Source: Casuarius casuarius (taxonomy: Eukaryota; Chordata; Aves; Casuariiformes; Casuariidae). From it: a stretch of DNA of 64,000 nucleotides. The notes below the pieces were generated by a model. That model saw only the letters and a list, made by a program, of their open reading frames with translations, ran no database searches and was not told the DNA's origin. Shown here piece by piece: positions 52,901 to 64,000 of the stretch. The stretch is from positions 804,016-868,015 of the forward strand of contig PTFA01000017.1 of NCBI GenBank assembly GCA_003342895.1. The letters are read 5' to 3'. Numbering within the stretch: position 1 is the stretch's first letter; the number at the start of each line of letters is the position of its first letter. The position numbers and the translations under genes are program-made.

Positions 52901-53037
52901 AGGTATAAGCGAAGAAAAATTAGTATCTATATCTTAACTTTTAGATAGAAATATGCACAATTAGCCTATGTGCTCAGTCTTAACTGATTAACTGATGCTT
53001 GTGTGACTCATTTATTAACTTAATATTTTTTTAATAG

Positions 53038-53455
53038 GTGCTTTTCCACATTCAGTTCCTTGACTTTTTTTGAAAAGGAAATAGCCATCGACTCCACAAA
53101 TGTCAGTAGGCAACACAGACCAGTGGAGCTTTAGAAGTGCCATTAGCGAGGGCGCATACTTGTGGGCCCTACAGGATTCAGCAGATTGCCAGATATTTCA
53201 CAGTCTGCAGCCTTTGCCCCTGGCAAAAGGCACCAAGCAGTGCTGCCTACCATTGGACATGCAGTCTGGAGAATATGCCAGTTTACCAAGAGTATTAAGT
53301 GGCAGCCAGTATGACAATAACAAAGGACATGAGCATTTGGGTGTGAAATCAGAGAACCTTTCCAGCAGCAACATTTTGCTGTATAATATGTTGCATTCAA
53401 CTTTGCAAGGAAGTTTTGTACATAATTTAAAATAAAGTTTTATTATTTCATTGGA
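53038..53455 (+). other. SMPX: Candidate SMPX 3' terminal exon
   Basis: A plausible acceptor, TATTTTTTTAATAG|G (AG at 53036-53037), is followed by about 400 bases with no internal strong donor. AATAAA lies at 53431-53436, with a T/G-bearing stretch downstream. The donor at 35673 requires such an exon. Inside lies a 111-codon ATG frame (53100-53435) whose TAA overlaps the polyadenylation signal; I do not recognise its product. It could be a chance frame in the UTR or part of an independent transcript. No 3' UTR homology could be checked. Confidence 0.3.
53431..53436 (+). terminator. Candidate polyadenylation signal
   Basis: AATAAA at the end of the candidate SMPX terminal exon, with cleavage expected about 15-25 bases downstream. 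Canonical hexamers are common in AT-rich DNA, so this depends on the exon being real. Confidence 0.3.
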
Positions 53456-56400
53456 GAGCTAGCACCAAATGAAGTGTGAGCGTAAAAGAAGTCTGAGACA
53501 AGTGCCTTCCTCTAGAATCTCCTTTGTGTATTAATACAACTTACCTGAAACTCATTATTCATCATTTAATCATTTAGCACAGTTATACATTTTAGAGTTT
53601 GTATGGCATGAAACAGCATGATCTTGAGGCTTATAGCCTGTTCCTACAAAGACTATTATTGCAGTGTTTGACTGACTACAACGAGACTACTGAAAGGATT
53701 TAACTGAAAGATCCTTCAACCATCTCATCATAGACAGTCAGATTTCTCCAAATCTCAGCCCTCAAAATCAACTATTTCTCTAAAAGACCAAAACTGAGTG
53801 GCCTGAATTTTCAAAGAAAAGCACAGAACATCTGGATTTTTTCCATTTCCAGGGAGAAGAACCAAAATTTTTAAACTAAATAACGCACTTTCCATGGGAT
53901 GCTCCATTTTGCTAGAATTCCAGCTTCCTGTTCTCCCTAAAAGAACAGAACAACATTTTTAAGTATTTCAAACATTTTGCAATGTCAAAGCCAGTAGATG
54001 GGTGATGTGGGCTGGAAATGGTACTTGGCACTCAGCAGCTTCGAGCCTTTGACTCTGTGGGCTTGGTGCAGACACAGGCCATTAAGATTATTGCAAGCTT
54101 TTATAGCCTAAGCTACTAGATGAGGACTTCCAAGGCTGCAAGGTGCCACACCAAACATCCTTCTTTGCTGCTGGGTGCAGTTATTGGCAGTTGTTGTAGC
54201 TGTTTATAGCTCACTCTGTAAGCTATGCACCTGGCCAAGGCACACGCAAGTCTGGCACGGGCAAAACTCTTGCGGAAGTGAAGGGAACTGTCAGGAGAGC
54301 AGGCGACAAGGTTTTGAGACGTGCCAGATGCCTCTGGTCCCTCAGCTTGCATTGCCCTACATGGGACATGAGAGGGCTTGACGTTTGCGAGCTGCGGGGC
54401 TCGGGAGGGGTTGGCTCATGACAAGCCTCAAAGGCCATGGCCCCCTCAATCAGTGGTCGCTTTTGACATGATCCAGGAATTCTGTATTTTAGCTTTATAA
54501 TGATGTGACTGTGTTTAATCCAGGTTGCCCAGAGCAATGACAGTCATCGTGTTCTTTCCTCTATACTTCAGCTGCAAATACCGGTGATTTCCCCTCCAGT
54601 GATCTCTGTGGTAGGCCTCCAAGCGCTGACTACAGGGAGTCTCTGCAGCAAGAGCACTCACCACCATATACATTTTCTCCTAGCTGGAAACACTGAAAAT
54701 ACTTGATTTTCAAAGACATATCCTGGTTGAGAAACCCCAGTCATGCAATTAACTCTCAGTAGGCGCATTTCGTACTGCACCAATGAGTGCCTCCTTACAC
54801 AGCCTTCACCAATTTCAGTACAAAAAAGATGTCCTGTTTTTTCAAATGGCACTGCTTTTCGGGAAATTTTCTATTAGTAGCTGATTTTTACTGCTACTTA
54901 CCAATCATTATTGTATTTTAATAGTGCTTAGCCTGGCCCCTTCTGTATATGTCTTCATCCTGTAGACATCGAGACTGCTAGTTTAATTTTTTTTTTCATA
55001 ATGGGACCTTGCAACATGTTTTTATTTCCGTGATGCACCAAAGCCAAATTGCACTTCTACTATCTGGTTTTTCACAATGTACCTGAAAGTTGATAAGTGG
55101 TTTTCATTATCACTGTAGGAATCAATGGGATTTGTGGCACCTCTAAGGAGGCAGTATGCACTTTGCAGCATCAGGTCTTAGGCCTTTGCTACCTTACTGA
55201 TGGGTTTGCTATGACATTAATTTCCGAAGTTTGACTGTTAGGCTTTGTCTTGAGAATCTGAGTTGCTATTACAGAGAATGAAAATGAAATGAAGTGGGAC
55301 TATCCTGCAAACTCTTTTCTAACCTCAGTGCCATATTTTTTTTCACTATTTAAGCTCTTTAAATCATGTGGCTTCATTAAAGACTATGTCAGTATACTTG
55401 ATAGTACAACCAGGACAATACCTTAAAAAGAGGACCAAGTCCTAAGTGTTGAGTGGTGCCTACATAGAGAATCCTAGTGCTTTTAAAACCAGAGGTGGGC
55501 TTGATGAATGAGAATAGCTTAACTCAGAGAACAAAGCAATAATTATAGGCAGACACCTGCATAAACCTAAGGGGGTTCAGTAAAGCATCACAGAGGAAAA
55601 ATATATTATTCCCTTCAGAAAGCAATAGTTTCAAAGGCAGTGAGTATCACAGCGTAGTTCTCATTAACAGAGGTAGAAAGGGCCATTGCACTATCTCATC
55701 AACAACTTTAATCAGACTGTTTGGTAAATACTGCTCAATCTTTGCTTTCCATTAAGAATCACAAATGACCTCATACATTACCAGAATGACTGAAGATGAG
55801 TGTGCAAATTCTGTTTATAAAGATGACATTTTAGATTATGAGAAGTCAGTGGAAAAGCACTAATGAAAGAAATAGAAAATTGAAGTGAAAAGCTTAATAT
55901 GCTACATATGCTACAACCACTGTGTTTTAAGGCATATAAACTGTGGAGAGGGAGCGTTAGGATAGTTCCAGAAAAAAGTCCCAGTAGCAGTAGAAATACT
56001 AGAAAGTATATCAGAGCTCATATGTTTTCTTTGTGTTACCATTTTGAAATAAGTTGTGCATAATCAGGCCTTAAAAATTCAGTCTCTCTATGAACTGTTT
56101 AGTTATTATAAAGCCCAAGGTATGCTTTCAGGATTTTAAGAAACTGTTGATTCTTATCCCTAAACCTGGCATATATATACCAGTGTCTGTAGTGAATGCA
56201 TATGCTAAAAATTGTGCTCAATAAAGTGCAACTCCATCTAGCCAGTGATGACTAGCAGCCCATAGCGTATTGCTCTAGGCAGCTTTCAGACCTGAGTCAA
56301 GAGATCCCCAAATAGAGGGAAAAATAACTAGCAAGACTGAAGACTTACAAAAGTGCAGAACACACTTCCATGGTCTAGAGATTATAAGCTTTGCAACACA

Positions 56401-59400
56401 ATGCAAATCCTAGACCTTTTGGATTAGTGCTAGTCAGAAAGTAGAGATATTTGTCATGGAAGAAGTTATTTCCTTTTCCCTGAAAACAATGGAATTTGAA
56501 ACTGCTAATGCTTGCAACATCTTGGAGTGTTAGGAATCACATATGATGTCGTTTGGATCATCTGCATCCAAGTTCCATTTATCAAAGAAAAAGAAAGTGA
56601 GTACAGGTCTCTTCATAAAACCAAAATTGAGAATCCATGTTCTGTAAGAAATTTTGGAAAAAAAAAATGGTTCTGGTTCAGAATGAAAATCAGAGCTCTT
56701 GTTTCTGAAGTGAGAGAAATTCTAGGAGAAATCTTTAAGAAAAATGGAAATACTTCAGTTTGATTTTTTCCAAGGACTCCAGCAGCCCTTACTCTTGGTA
56801 ACTGCGGAAGTGTCCTGGGAAGTGGGGACAAACTGGGGAGTTCCCAAGCATGTGGTGGTTGCTCCCAAGCCCCTCGCTCTAGATGTAAAGTCCAGGAGCT
56901 CTGAAAGCTCCAGCTCTACCTAAGGATTGCAGAGCTGCTGAAATCCCTACTGCAAATCCACAGCTGGGAGCTGGGAGCTTGGGAGCTCAGAGTTTATAGG
57001 GGTTTCAGAGCCTCTGCTTATATGTGAAAGCCCTGAAGTTCCTAGACAGAGTTGGGACTCCCACAGGCTCCCGACTATCTGGAGCCCTGCTCTGCAGAAG
57101 ATGACATGGATGTTTTGAGAGTTCCCACCTCTGCTTGGCTCTCTGATGATGACAGGCAAGAATTTTTAAGAAAAAAAAAATCTAACTAACTTGAGAAAAA
57201 CTACAATATGCCATACCTCAAGTGAGACAGTGGTCTTCTCAAGATGAGAAGATGCCTGCAGCTGGGTAAGTGAAGAAAGAATCTCTCTTCTGAAAAATTT
57301 CTATGGAATTTTCCTTTTGGATAACAATTGTTCCTAGAGACCAGTATATCTGTCCATGTGTATGAATAACAACATGAGGGATTCTGTAGGATTCAATTAA
57401 AATTACAGTTTTTACTTTTGTTACCTGATTGATTCAACAATGACCAATGACAAATGTTGGTCCTTCAGGGAACTGATAGACTTCTGTGCTTACATAATAG
57501 TTGGCCATTTGCTTTAAAGAGTTTAAAAATATCTGCTCTATATACTGCCAAACTGCTGCTTCAGCTGACTTCAGCCACAAATCCATGCACAAGCCTCACC
57601 ATGAATAATATTCACATCTTTAACTTATTCATGTATTCTCTTATTCATGCTTATCAACTCTCCATAAACCACTTGCGTAAATCAACTGCTGTGCCCCAGT
57701 AGCTGCAATCTCCAGATTACTAAGAGAACTAGCAACCACGCACAGCTTAATACTACTGCACTGAGCCAAAAATCCTCCGCAGAGCTTCAGACACATACCA
57801 TTATCTAGTTTCTTTTTATACCACAAACTGTTATGGCAGCCAGTAGGTCAATGCAATGCCATTCTTCTTAATTGTGTTATCCTGGCTAAGTGCCCAATTT
57901 AGACCTTCAAAAATGTCATAAGTTTGTTCCTTATTTGGCAGGAGGTGAATTTGCTGCCATAAGATATTGATCTGAAAGACCTCCATTTGATAGCTGTCAC
58001 TTCAGAGCCACCATGTACATTGTCCAGCTTTTGCACATGCCTATGCTGACTAAGCTTTGTGTCAGTATAGGTAACAAGAAATCGTGACAAAAGTACAGTG
58101 CATGGAATGATTTTACTCAGCATTTTTTTGTCCTAAATAAAAAGACCTGTCACGTTTGACTAGGCATGCTCTTGCACAATACTCTATTGTAGCTGCCTCA
58201 TGCACATCCTAGAGAACCACAGATAGTGGAAAGGATCAAAACTGTCCTTAGCTGCCCATGTTACACTGTCTGAAGACACATGTAAATTAATTTGAGAAAC
58301 AATATAAAGTGAGCATACCGCTTTAAATGATTTTTTTTATGGTAAAGATAAGCAAAGTTCCTTATCAAAAAGATGATTTCCACATTTCAGTGGGAAAAAT
58401 GTCATTAGTGTCCAACTCTTTGTTGTCAGATAAAATTCTCAAAAGGAAAAATTCTGACCTTTTCCGTTTTGAAACTCTGTGTGTGTGTGTGTGTGTGTGT
58501 GCGTGCACACGCGTGTGTAACCCGAATCTCCTCTTTTTAGCTGCTCCCCCATATTTTTAATTGGCTGTAGGTAGAGAGCAAAAGAAATAGGAAGAAAAAA
58601 AATCTTTTCAATATGTTTTCCAGTAGGAAAAATATTGAAAAGTGAGAGATGCTATTTTTACCCTGACAGAAATATAACAAACATGTTGAAATAGTTTGCA
58701 AAAACCATGCAACAAAGGAAAACATATTCTAATTTAAAATAAACTTTTAAATCCATCAACCAGCTACCATTAGGAGGGAGTCAAAGGATGAATCTCTCTT
58801 TGCAACCCCAATTCTCTCCCTGAAGTCTCATCACAATATCACATTTGGAGCACATTTGGCTTCCTACAGCTTCTTCTGCCATCTATGTGGACGGTGATTC
58901 CAGATATGATATAAATATTAAAGCAATTGCACAGGAGAAGGTGATCTTAGGCAAGTGGTGCCCGCTGAAGGGAAGTGAGGGCAGACTAATTAAAGCAGAT
59001 CCCTTGGGACTTCAGGTCACCATCTCAGGAAGGGCAAGGCTCTTGCCAGCTGAATGGTAGAATTAGGAAGCCCATGGAGATAGTCCAGTTTTATTTCATA
59101 TTCCCAATTCCCTAGAATAATCTACAGAAGACATATCCCTGGATTTACCTTTTTTACAAATTATTCCTTTTGAAGATCAGTGCGTTTGGAATTCTAGGCT
59201 AATTCTGCTCCAGACCAGCAAAAGTTCATGAACTCTGGCCCCTTCTTATTTTACTGAAATGAATACCCTTTTCATTCCCAGGGTGTTTATTTGCTAGGAA
59301 AGCCTAGATATCATTTAAAATTCTGGGAACAGAAGTGTCCTAATTTCTTTATAGGAAGTCTTTACCTTCATGTCTCAGTTGCACTTCTGAAGGAGTGATA

Positions 59401-61686
59401 TTGGCCCTTTTTATCAAAATTTTCCAGTCAGTGCAAAGTTTTCTCCAAGTAGACATACCTGTTGCCAATATGTAATGCCCAGTGTGTGTGATGTGTGCTT
59501 TCAGTTGGTTATAATCTTGGAAGCTTTTATGATTTAAATCATGTTTCAGTGGTTGGTCAAACGCTATAAGGAAAAGACACAGTTCTTCCACAACTGCAAC
59601 CCCTCATCTTCTCCCAAATAGGGGACCTCTTGCTGCCTTTTCTTGAATGTTGCCTGTATGTCTGTGATCGTGGTGAGTAAGAGAGCTATAAATGGCTTCT
59701 GGTGAGGAGTAAACATCATGTGGTCGCTCACTTTGGAAGCTCATGGAGTGGGAGGCATTTACTGAACCTTTGTGCACTTGCTATAATCAGTGATTTTTCT
59801 ATGAAGTGCTAATGGTATATGTCTGTTCTCTCTTTTGTGAAGGTACTTCATGTAAAAAGGCTGCTTTAACAGAATCTTAGTGTTAAATATATAAAGCTAG
59901 AAACTGTTCAAATAAAGACAAATTTTATTTAGCCTGCAGGTGATTCATGCACAGTCTCTATTTATACAATATTGGCACTGAACATGGTCATTTTTTCCAC
60001 ATATGGAGGTATGGCCAAAGTCTGGGTTAATGTCATGTTTTCTTTCCTCTTTCAAATGTTTCAGTCAGCTAAGGTGTTGTAGAAGAGGAGAAAATACAGA
60101 CAGTTTGGAATTGCTGGTGCTTTTTTTAGACTAAATCTTTCATCTGCTTGCAGTTCACCAGTTTGAGAGTCAGGGATGAGCACATTTGGATGGAATAAAA
60201 AATGGGAGATGCAATGTTGAAAGCTGTAGTTTTGAAAAAAATAAAAGTGAGATTTTGCAATTCATTAATTTATTTAAGGTTATGTTTCCAGTTCTATCTA
60301 TAGTGAATGGCACATGAATTCCATGACTTCTTCTGTTAAAATGGCTATTACTTGGACTGTGGTTAACAAACTCAGCGACCCAGTATTTTTTTGTCACAGA
60401 AGCTAACACTGGCATCTTATTGACTGTAATCAGAACCTCGGAGATTCTCAAAGTGGGAATGGAGTCTTGAGGACTTGAAAAAAACACTAATTCTGTGATT
60501 CAAAGAAGCACTTAAGTATGTGCTTAAATCCGTCCTTAATCAGGACCACATTTAGGCTTGTACTTGCCTTTAGGTATGTACTTTTTTTGTTTTCTTTAGA
60601 ATGGCAGTGTTGTGCAGTAGAATAAGGTTGATTGGAGTGGCAAGAGAGGCATTGGTAGATAGGCTGCACCAGCTGAAAGAATAACCAGGGAGCATAGGTG
60701 TGATAATTATTAATGTGGCATAAGTATCCTATTTTTGAGTTTACGGACTCCCATTGATCTCTGGAGGAGTTTGAGTTCTAAAAATAACACGCCTTTGGGA
60801 GCTGGAAGAGAGAGAATTGGAGCCGGAGGGAGGGAGGTCTGAGTGGATTGAAACATCACGGGGAGATAATAGTGGGTCCACTGGCAATGAAGGGAGCTCA
60901 GGTAGCAATTATAAGCAACTGGAGAGCTGGGAGTACACCTGAGAGCAGGATAATGCTATTAGCAGATGCTAAAATAGCACTGCTTGCAAACAGTGTGCTT
61001 TATCCAAAATGCGAGAACAGTGGGCTTGATTTTTCTCAGCCCCCTGAGCTCTGAGGCAAGGCTTACAGACATCTTGGTTGCTCCTGCATTTGCACTGCAA
61101 GTGGCAGGGTCTTGGGGGCTATAGTACTTGTTTGCTCCTCTTGTTGATTATCTAGTCTTCTATGTGTATGGCCTTCTAGATGACTGGGTTTCCTTTGACT
61201 AGAGCTAGCGTCTCATGTGATTGGGAGGACTGGGGACAGCAGGCCTTTTGGTGGATCCCAGCTGCCTAGTGAGAGTCCATGGCAGGGAGAAGAAGAGAGG
61301 TACTTGCTCAGCTGGATAGAATATGATACCAGCTGGGGGCTTTAAGCCCTGAGGTCTTAAAAGTATTAAGTGATATTAATATTGATTTCAGTGGGAGCTG
61401 GGTGTCAAAGATCTGGTATCTAAGAGGAAAACAGATCATTGCAAACTGAGGGACAAGGGAGTATTTGAAGAAACTGAGCATGTGGCTAAAACGAATAGAA
61501 GCAGACAGATTACTTAGATGATTAGCAACACAGTAATAGAATGCGTAACCCTGTAATTTTAGTTTGTAAACTCACTGACAAGCCCACAGAGAAGTAGGGA
61601 CAAGTAGCTACCTTGCACCTGGCCCACAAAACAACCACAAAACAACCATGAGTATGTTCCCTTGGGACTAACAAAGGCTCTTCACA
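53456..61686. other. Unassigned noncoding region
   Basis: About 8 kb after the candidate SMPX end. Contents seen: a (GT)n microsatellite (58479-58518), a 14-bp palindrome ATGATTTAAATCAT (59529-59542), short GGGAGCT repeats near 56.96-56.99 kb, and AATAAA motifs at 56.22 and 59.91 kb that could end a transcript. No gene was recognised. In human the next gene beyond SMPX is KLHL34, with one long coding exon; no such long frame is present here. Confidence 0.5.
58479..58518. repeat. (GT)n microsatellite with GCGTGCACACGCGTGTGT tail
   Basis: About 11 GT units are followed by an alternating purine/pyrimidine tail containing ACGCGT and TGCACA. Z-DNA prone, likely polymorphic. Confidence 0.9.
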
Positions 61687-61985
61687 CAGTCAGGATGGCT
61701 GAAGCAGGAAGATACTTCTGGAGATGTCTAGTCCAACCTCCTTGTTCAGAGCAGGATCACCTAGAGCAAGTTTCCGAGGGCTGTGTCCTGTCAGGTTTTG
61801 AACATCTCCAAGGATGGAGACTCCACAGCCATTCTGGACAACCTATTCCAGAGTTCAACCAGTGAAAAAATTTTTTCTTATGTTTAAATGCAATTTCCTG
61901 TGTTTCAGTTTATGCCCATTGCCCCTTGCCCTGTCACTGGGCTCCATTGAGAAGAGCTTGGCTCTATCTTCTTTGTAGCCTTATC
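61687..61985 (-). mobile_element. CR1 LINE, 5'-truncated 3' tail (antisense here)
   Basis: About 300 bases match, from memory, the 3' region of chicken repeat 1 elements in reverse orientation. Recognisable words in order are GGAGATGTCTAGTCCAACCT, CAGAGCAGGATCACCTAGAG, AACATCTCCAAGGATGGAG, ACTCCACAGCC, TTTTTTCTTATGTTTAAATG, CTGTGTTTCAGTTTATGCCC and CCTGTCACTGGGC. Sense is therefore the minus strand. The copy is diverged and lacks the reverse transcriptase part. The open frame across it on the plus strand is not a gene. CR1 is the characteristic LINE of birds and other sauropsids. Confidence 0.93.
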
Positions 61986-64000
61986 ATCAAGATTGCTGGA
62001 GGCTTAGTGGGCTCGGCGCAGAATGATTGGTATTAGGAGCTCAGGAAATAAGGAAAGGCTAAACTGCTCAGAAAATAAGGTAGGGGAACATGAACATGGA
62101 GCTCCCATGCTGGACAGAAGAGTCTTCTGCAGGATGCCACCTACAGGAAACCCAACCTTACTAGCTAAGATGATGAATCTGCTAAAATGGTATAAAAAAA
62201 TCTCACATAAGCACATAAAACAGAATGGTAGGTTACAGCTGTTGTTCACTCTATTACCTGCCCACACTGTATTTAGAGAGAGAATCTGATATTGGCCTCT
62301 TTCAGTGGAAGGATCAGAAAACATTTGTGACACCAAGGACTAAATTATGCTTACATGTGCCTGCTGCGTTCTGCACACCAGTGCTAAATAGATACTCTCT
62401 ATTCTGATCCAAGACTTGAGCATTAGAGTTTAATCATAGCTAGTAATGTTTTATCCACCCACCACTGAAAAACAGTCACCTTGTGATATTCAGGAACAGT
62501 CACAGAACAGTTTGAAAGAGAAAGAGAATACTCAATTGAAACACAAGGAGAGCGTGTGTAGGCAGGCGGTAATTACATAGGACAGAATTACACGTGCATG
62601 CGTATCCTGGGGAGCCATCAAATAGAGCTTTAAAGTTTGATTTTGTTTTTGAGATCAGAAAGATAAGTACATGAAATTACCTGATTTGAAGGAAATTTCA
62701 GCTGAAATGAAATAGTAGATTGCCTTACTGAATCAGGTTAAGGGATGATTAAGTTGTTTGATTACCAAAGGTCAAAGAGTGTGTTAGTGCCATGAAATGT
62801 GGGTTTTTGACCTCTTTCATTTGTACAATGGCATCTCTCACTTTTTTAAGTCAAGTTCATTAACTTTGACTTCTTTATTCTGAAGTCTCCAACATTTTCA
62901 AGAAGTTAGTATAAACCATGCAGGGCTTTTCTGAATAGCACTTTTTGTCTCCAGTGAAGCGTTTCTTCTCAAAGCTAGGCAATTCTAATCTTCTGAATGC
63001 CTCTTCAATATTTCTTCTAATGTGTACAGCCTCCATATGTTCAAGAGCGTAGCAAAAACTCAATTTATGTAACACATTGTGAAATATAGAAGGTTGTCTT
63101 TTTTCTTTGTTTTGCTTTACTTTCTGAGCATTCTTTAAAGGTTTTTGCCTAAAAAAGTTTGTGTAAAATTTGCCAAAATTTACAAAAATAGAGATATCCC
63201 TTCTCCCCCAGATACTTACATTTTAACTAAACATATATCCTGAGAAAGTTAACGTCTTGAATTTCAAAACCTGTTTTCCACATTATTGAGCTGACTGGAA
63301 TCATTAATATCATCAGCAAAACTTCCATTAGCTTCAAAGGGAAGAGTAATAGACCCTATGCTGCGTTTCAAATTAGCTGTGCCTACTCAAGAAGGAGACC
63401 TGGAAGTCCCTGTAGGCAAGTCAATGGAAATTGCTTCTCATTGCTCCAGACATCAGCTAAACATCCCCCCACAACCCTCACCCCACACTTTACATAAGTA
63501 GACAAATAAATGCTGATAGGATATATACAGATAGGGCAGAAATTACTATACTACCATGTGTTGGGAGTACTGTGTTCAGTGCAGGTCAGTCATGAAAATT
63601 AAAGCAGGCATAGGGGAAGAGTGAAGATGTGACAAAAATAGTTACAGTGACAGGTACATTTTCATAAGAAGAGCAGCTGGAAGAAAACTGGGACTGTTTG
63701 GTTTGGAAAGGAGACAAAGAAAGAGACTTGCCCCCAGGATACGGTCTAACAGGCAGAGCAGAGAAAGCAAAACAGATGCAAGAGCAAGGGGATTATCAGT
63801 GCAATTGAAAACTACACATGGAGCTATCACTGATAAAAGCAAACACTGTTTTGATTTTTATCTAACCGATGCATCTTTATTACCCACACCGTGACCACAC
63901 CATAGGATTTGTTGCCTGGGCAGCAGCCAGCTTGCTGGTGGGGGTCAGTGGCACAGCAGAGGCCCAAGGCTTGCAGCCACTACATGCATGCCGAGGGCAA
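61986..64000. other. Unassigned noncoding region to right edge
   Basis: About 2 kb with no recognisable gene. A short stretch near 63666-63722 reads like an eroded internal CR1 piece. The last 100 bases are GC-richer (CAGCAGCCAGCTTGCTGG) but too short to assign. Confidence 0.5.
63666..63722 (+). mobile_element. Possible eroded CR1 fragment (sense)
   Basis: AAAACTGGGACTGTTTGGTT followed by TGGAAAGGAGACAAAG resembles the CR1 3' UTR-proximal stretch (GGGGTTGTTTAGCCTGGAGAAGAGGAGGC type) on the plus strand. It is short and diverged; chance similarity is possible. Confidence 0.35.

Larger units (their letters stand above)
35673..53037 (+). other. Candidate SMPX 3' UTR intron / unassigned noncoding
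   Basis: 17 kb after the donor at 35673. No protein exon, RNA gene or clear transposon was seen. It holds a tandem E-box duplication (37925-37956), a MEF2 site (43891-43900), low-repeat stretches with several motif words (44.8-45.05 and 50.9-51.2 kb), and a GC-richer block around 49.95-50.7 kb. Open frames of 60-120 codons occur on both strands, as chance would give. Other AATAAA motifs (for example 38.70 kb) could instead end SMPX earlier. Confidence 0.4.
22782..53455 (+). other. SMPX: SMPX transcription unit (ends inferred)
   Basis: The plus strand holds three coding exons joining in frame to an 88-residue protein that follows human SMPX along its length. The coding part, 26312-35659, is firm. 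The 5' end (candidate noncoding exon ending about 22835) and the 3' noncoding exon (candidate 53038 to about 53455) are inferred. Introns between coding exons are 5.0 kb and 4.1 kb, both phase 0. SMPX is a small muscle cytoskeletal protein at costameres and sarcomeres, linked to cell shape and Rac1 signalling in mouse; human mutations cause X-linked hearing loss and distal myopathy. It lies head to head with MBTPS2, as in human. Confidence 0.7.

Noticed and set aside
53456..64000. Search for KLHL34, the next gene beyond SMPX in human
   Set aside because: Its single long coding exon would be obvious; no frame above about 110 codons exists in this part of the window.

Overview
The window is vertebrate nuclear DNA: long introns, GT-AG splice signals, one strong CpG island and very little coding sequence. 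It is most likely from a bird, or less likely another sauropsid. A decayed CR1 LINE tail near 61.7-62.0 kb, typical of birds and other sauropsids, and the two recognisable genes point that way. These genes are MBTPS2 (site-2 protease) and SMPX (small muscle protein, chisel). In human they lie head to head on Xp22.12; from general knowledge, genes of that segment are autosomal in birds.

Layout. From 1 to 12.08 kb the minus strand carries the 5' part of MBTPS2: coding exons 1-4 at 12004-12078, 6639-6787, 4853-4991 and 824-927. Exon 4 ends just after the HEVGH zinc-protease motif, and the rest of the gene lies beyond the left edge. A CpG island at about 11.33-12.48 kb covers its promoter, exon 1 and the start of intron 1. 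About 10 kb without recognisable genes follows. SMPX then lies on the plus strand. Its whole 88-residue reading frame is recovered from three coding exons (26312-26350, 31372-31458, 35519-35659). A candidate muscle promoter and noncoding first exon lie at about 22.45-22.84 kb: three NKX2-5-type sites, a perfect MEF2 site and a TATATAAG box. The last SMPX coding exon ends in a splice donor 13 bases after the stop, so a noncoding last exon must lie further right. The best candidate is about 53.04-53.45 kb. From there to 64 kb I find no gene, only the CR1 copy, microsatellites and unassigned unique sequence.

How they work together. MBTPS2 is a housekeeping intramembrane protease that releases SREBP and ATF6 from the Golgi membrane; its CpG-island promoter has NRF1, ETS and SP1 type motifs. 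SMPX is a small striated-muscle cytoskeletal protein with TATA/MEF2/NKX-type control. They are divergent neighbours with different expression logic, not partners in a pathway. I saw no previously undescribed system. The most useful leads are the SMPX regulatory clusters, the missing serine-rich insert in S2P, the candidate 3' terminal exon, and a 30-bp perfect palindrome. Most short open frames here are chance.
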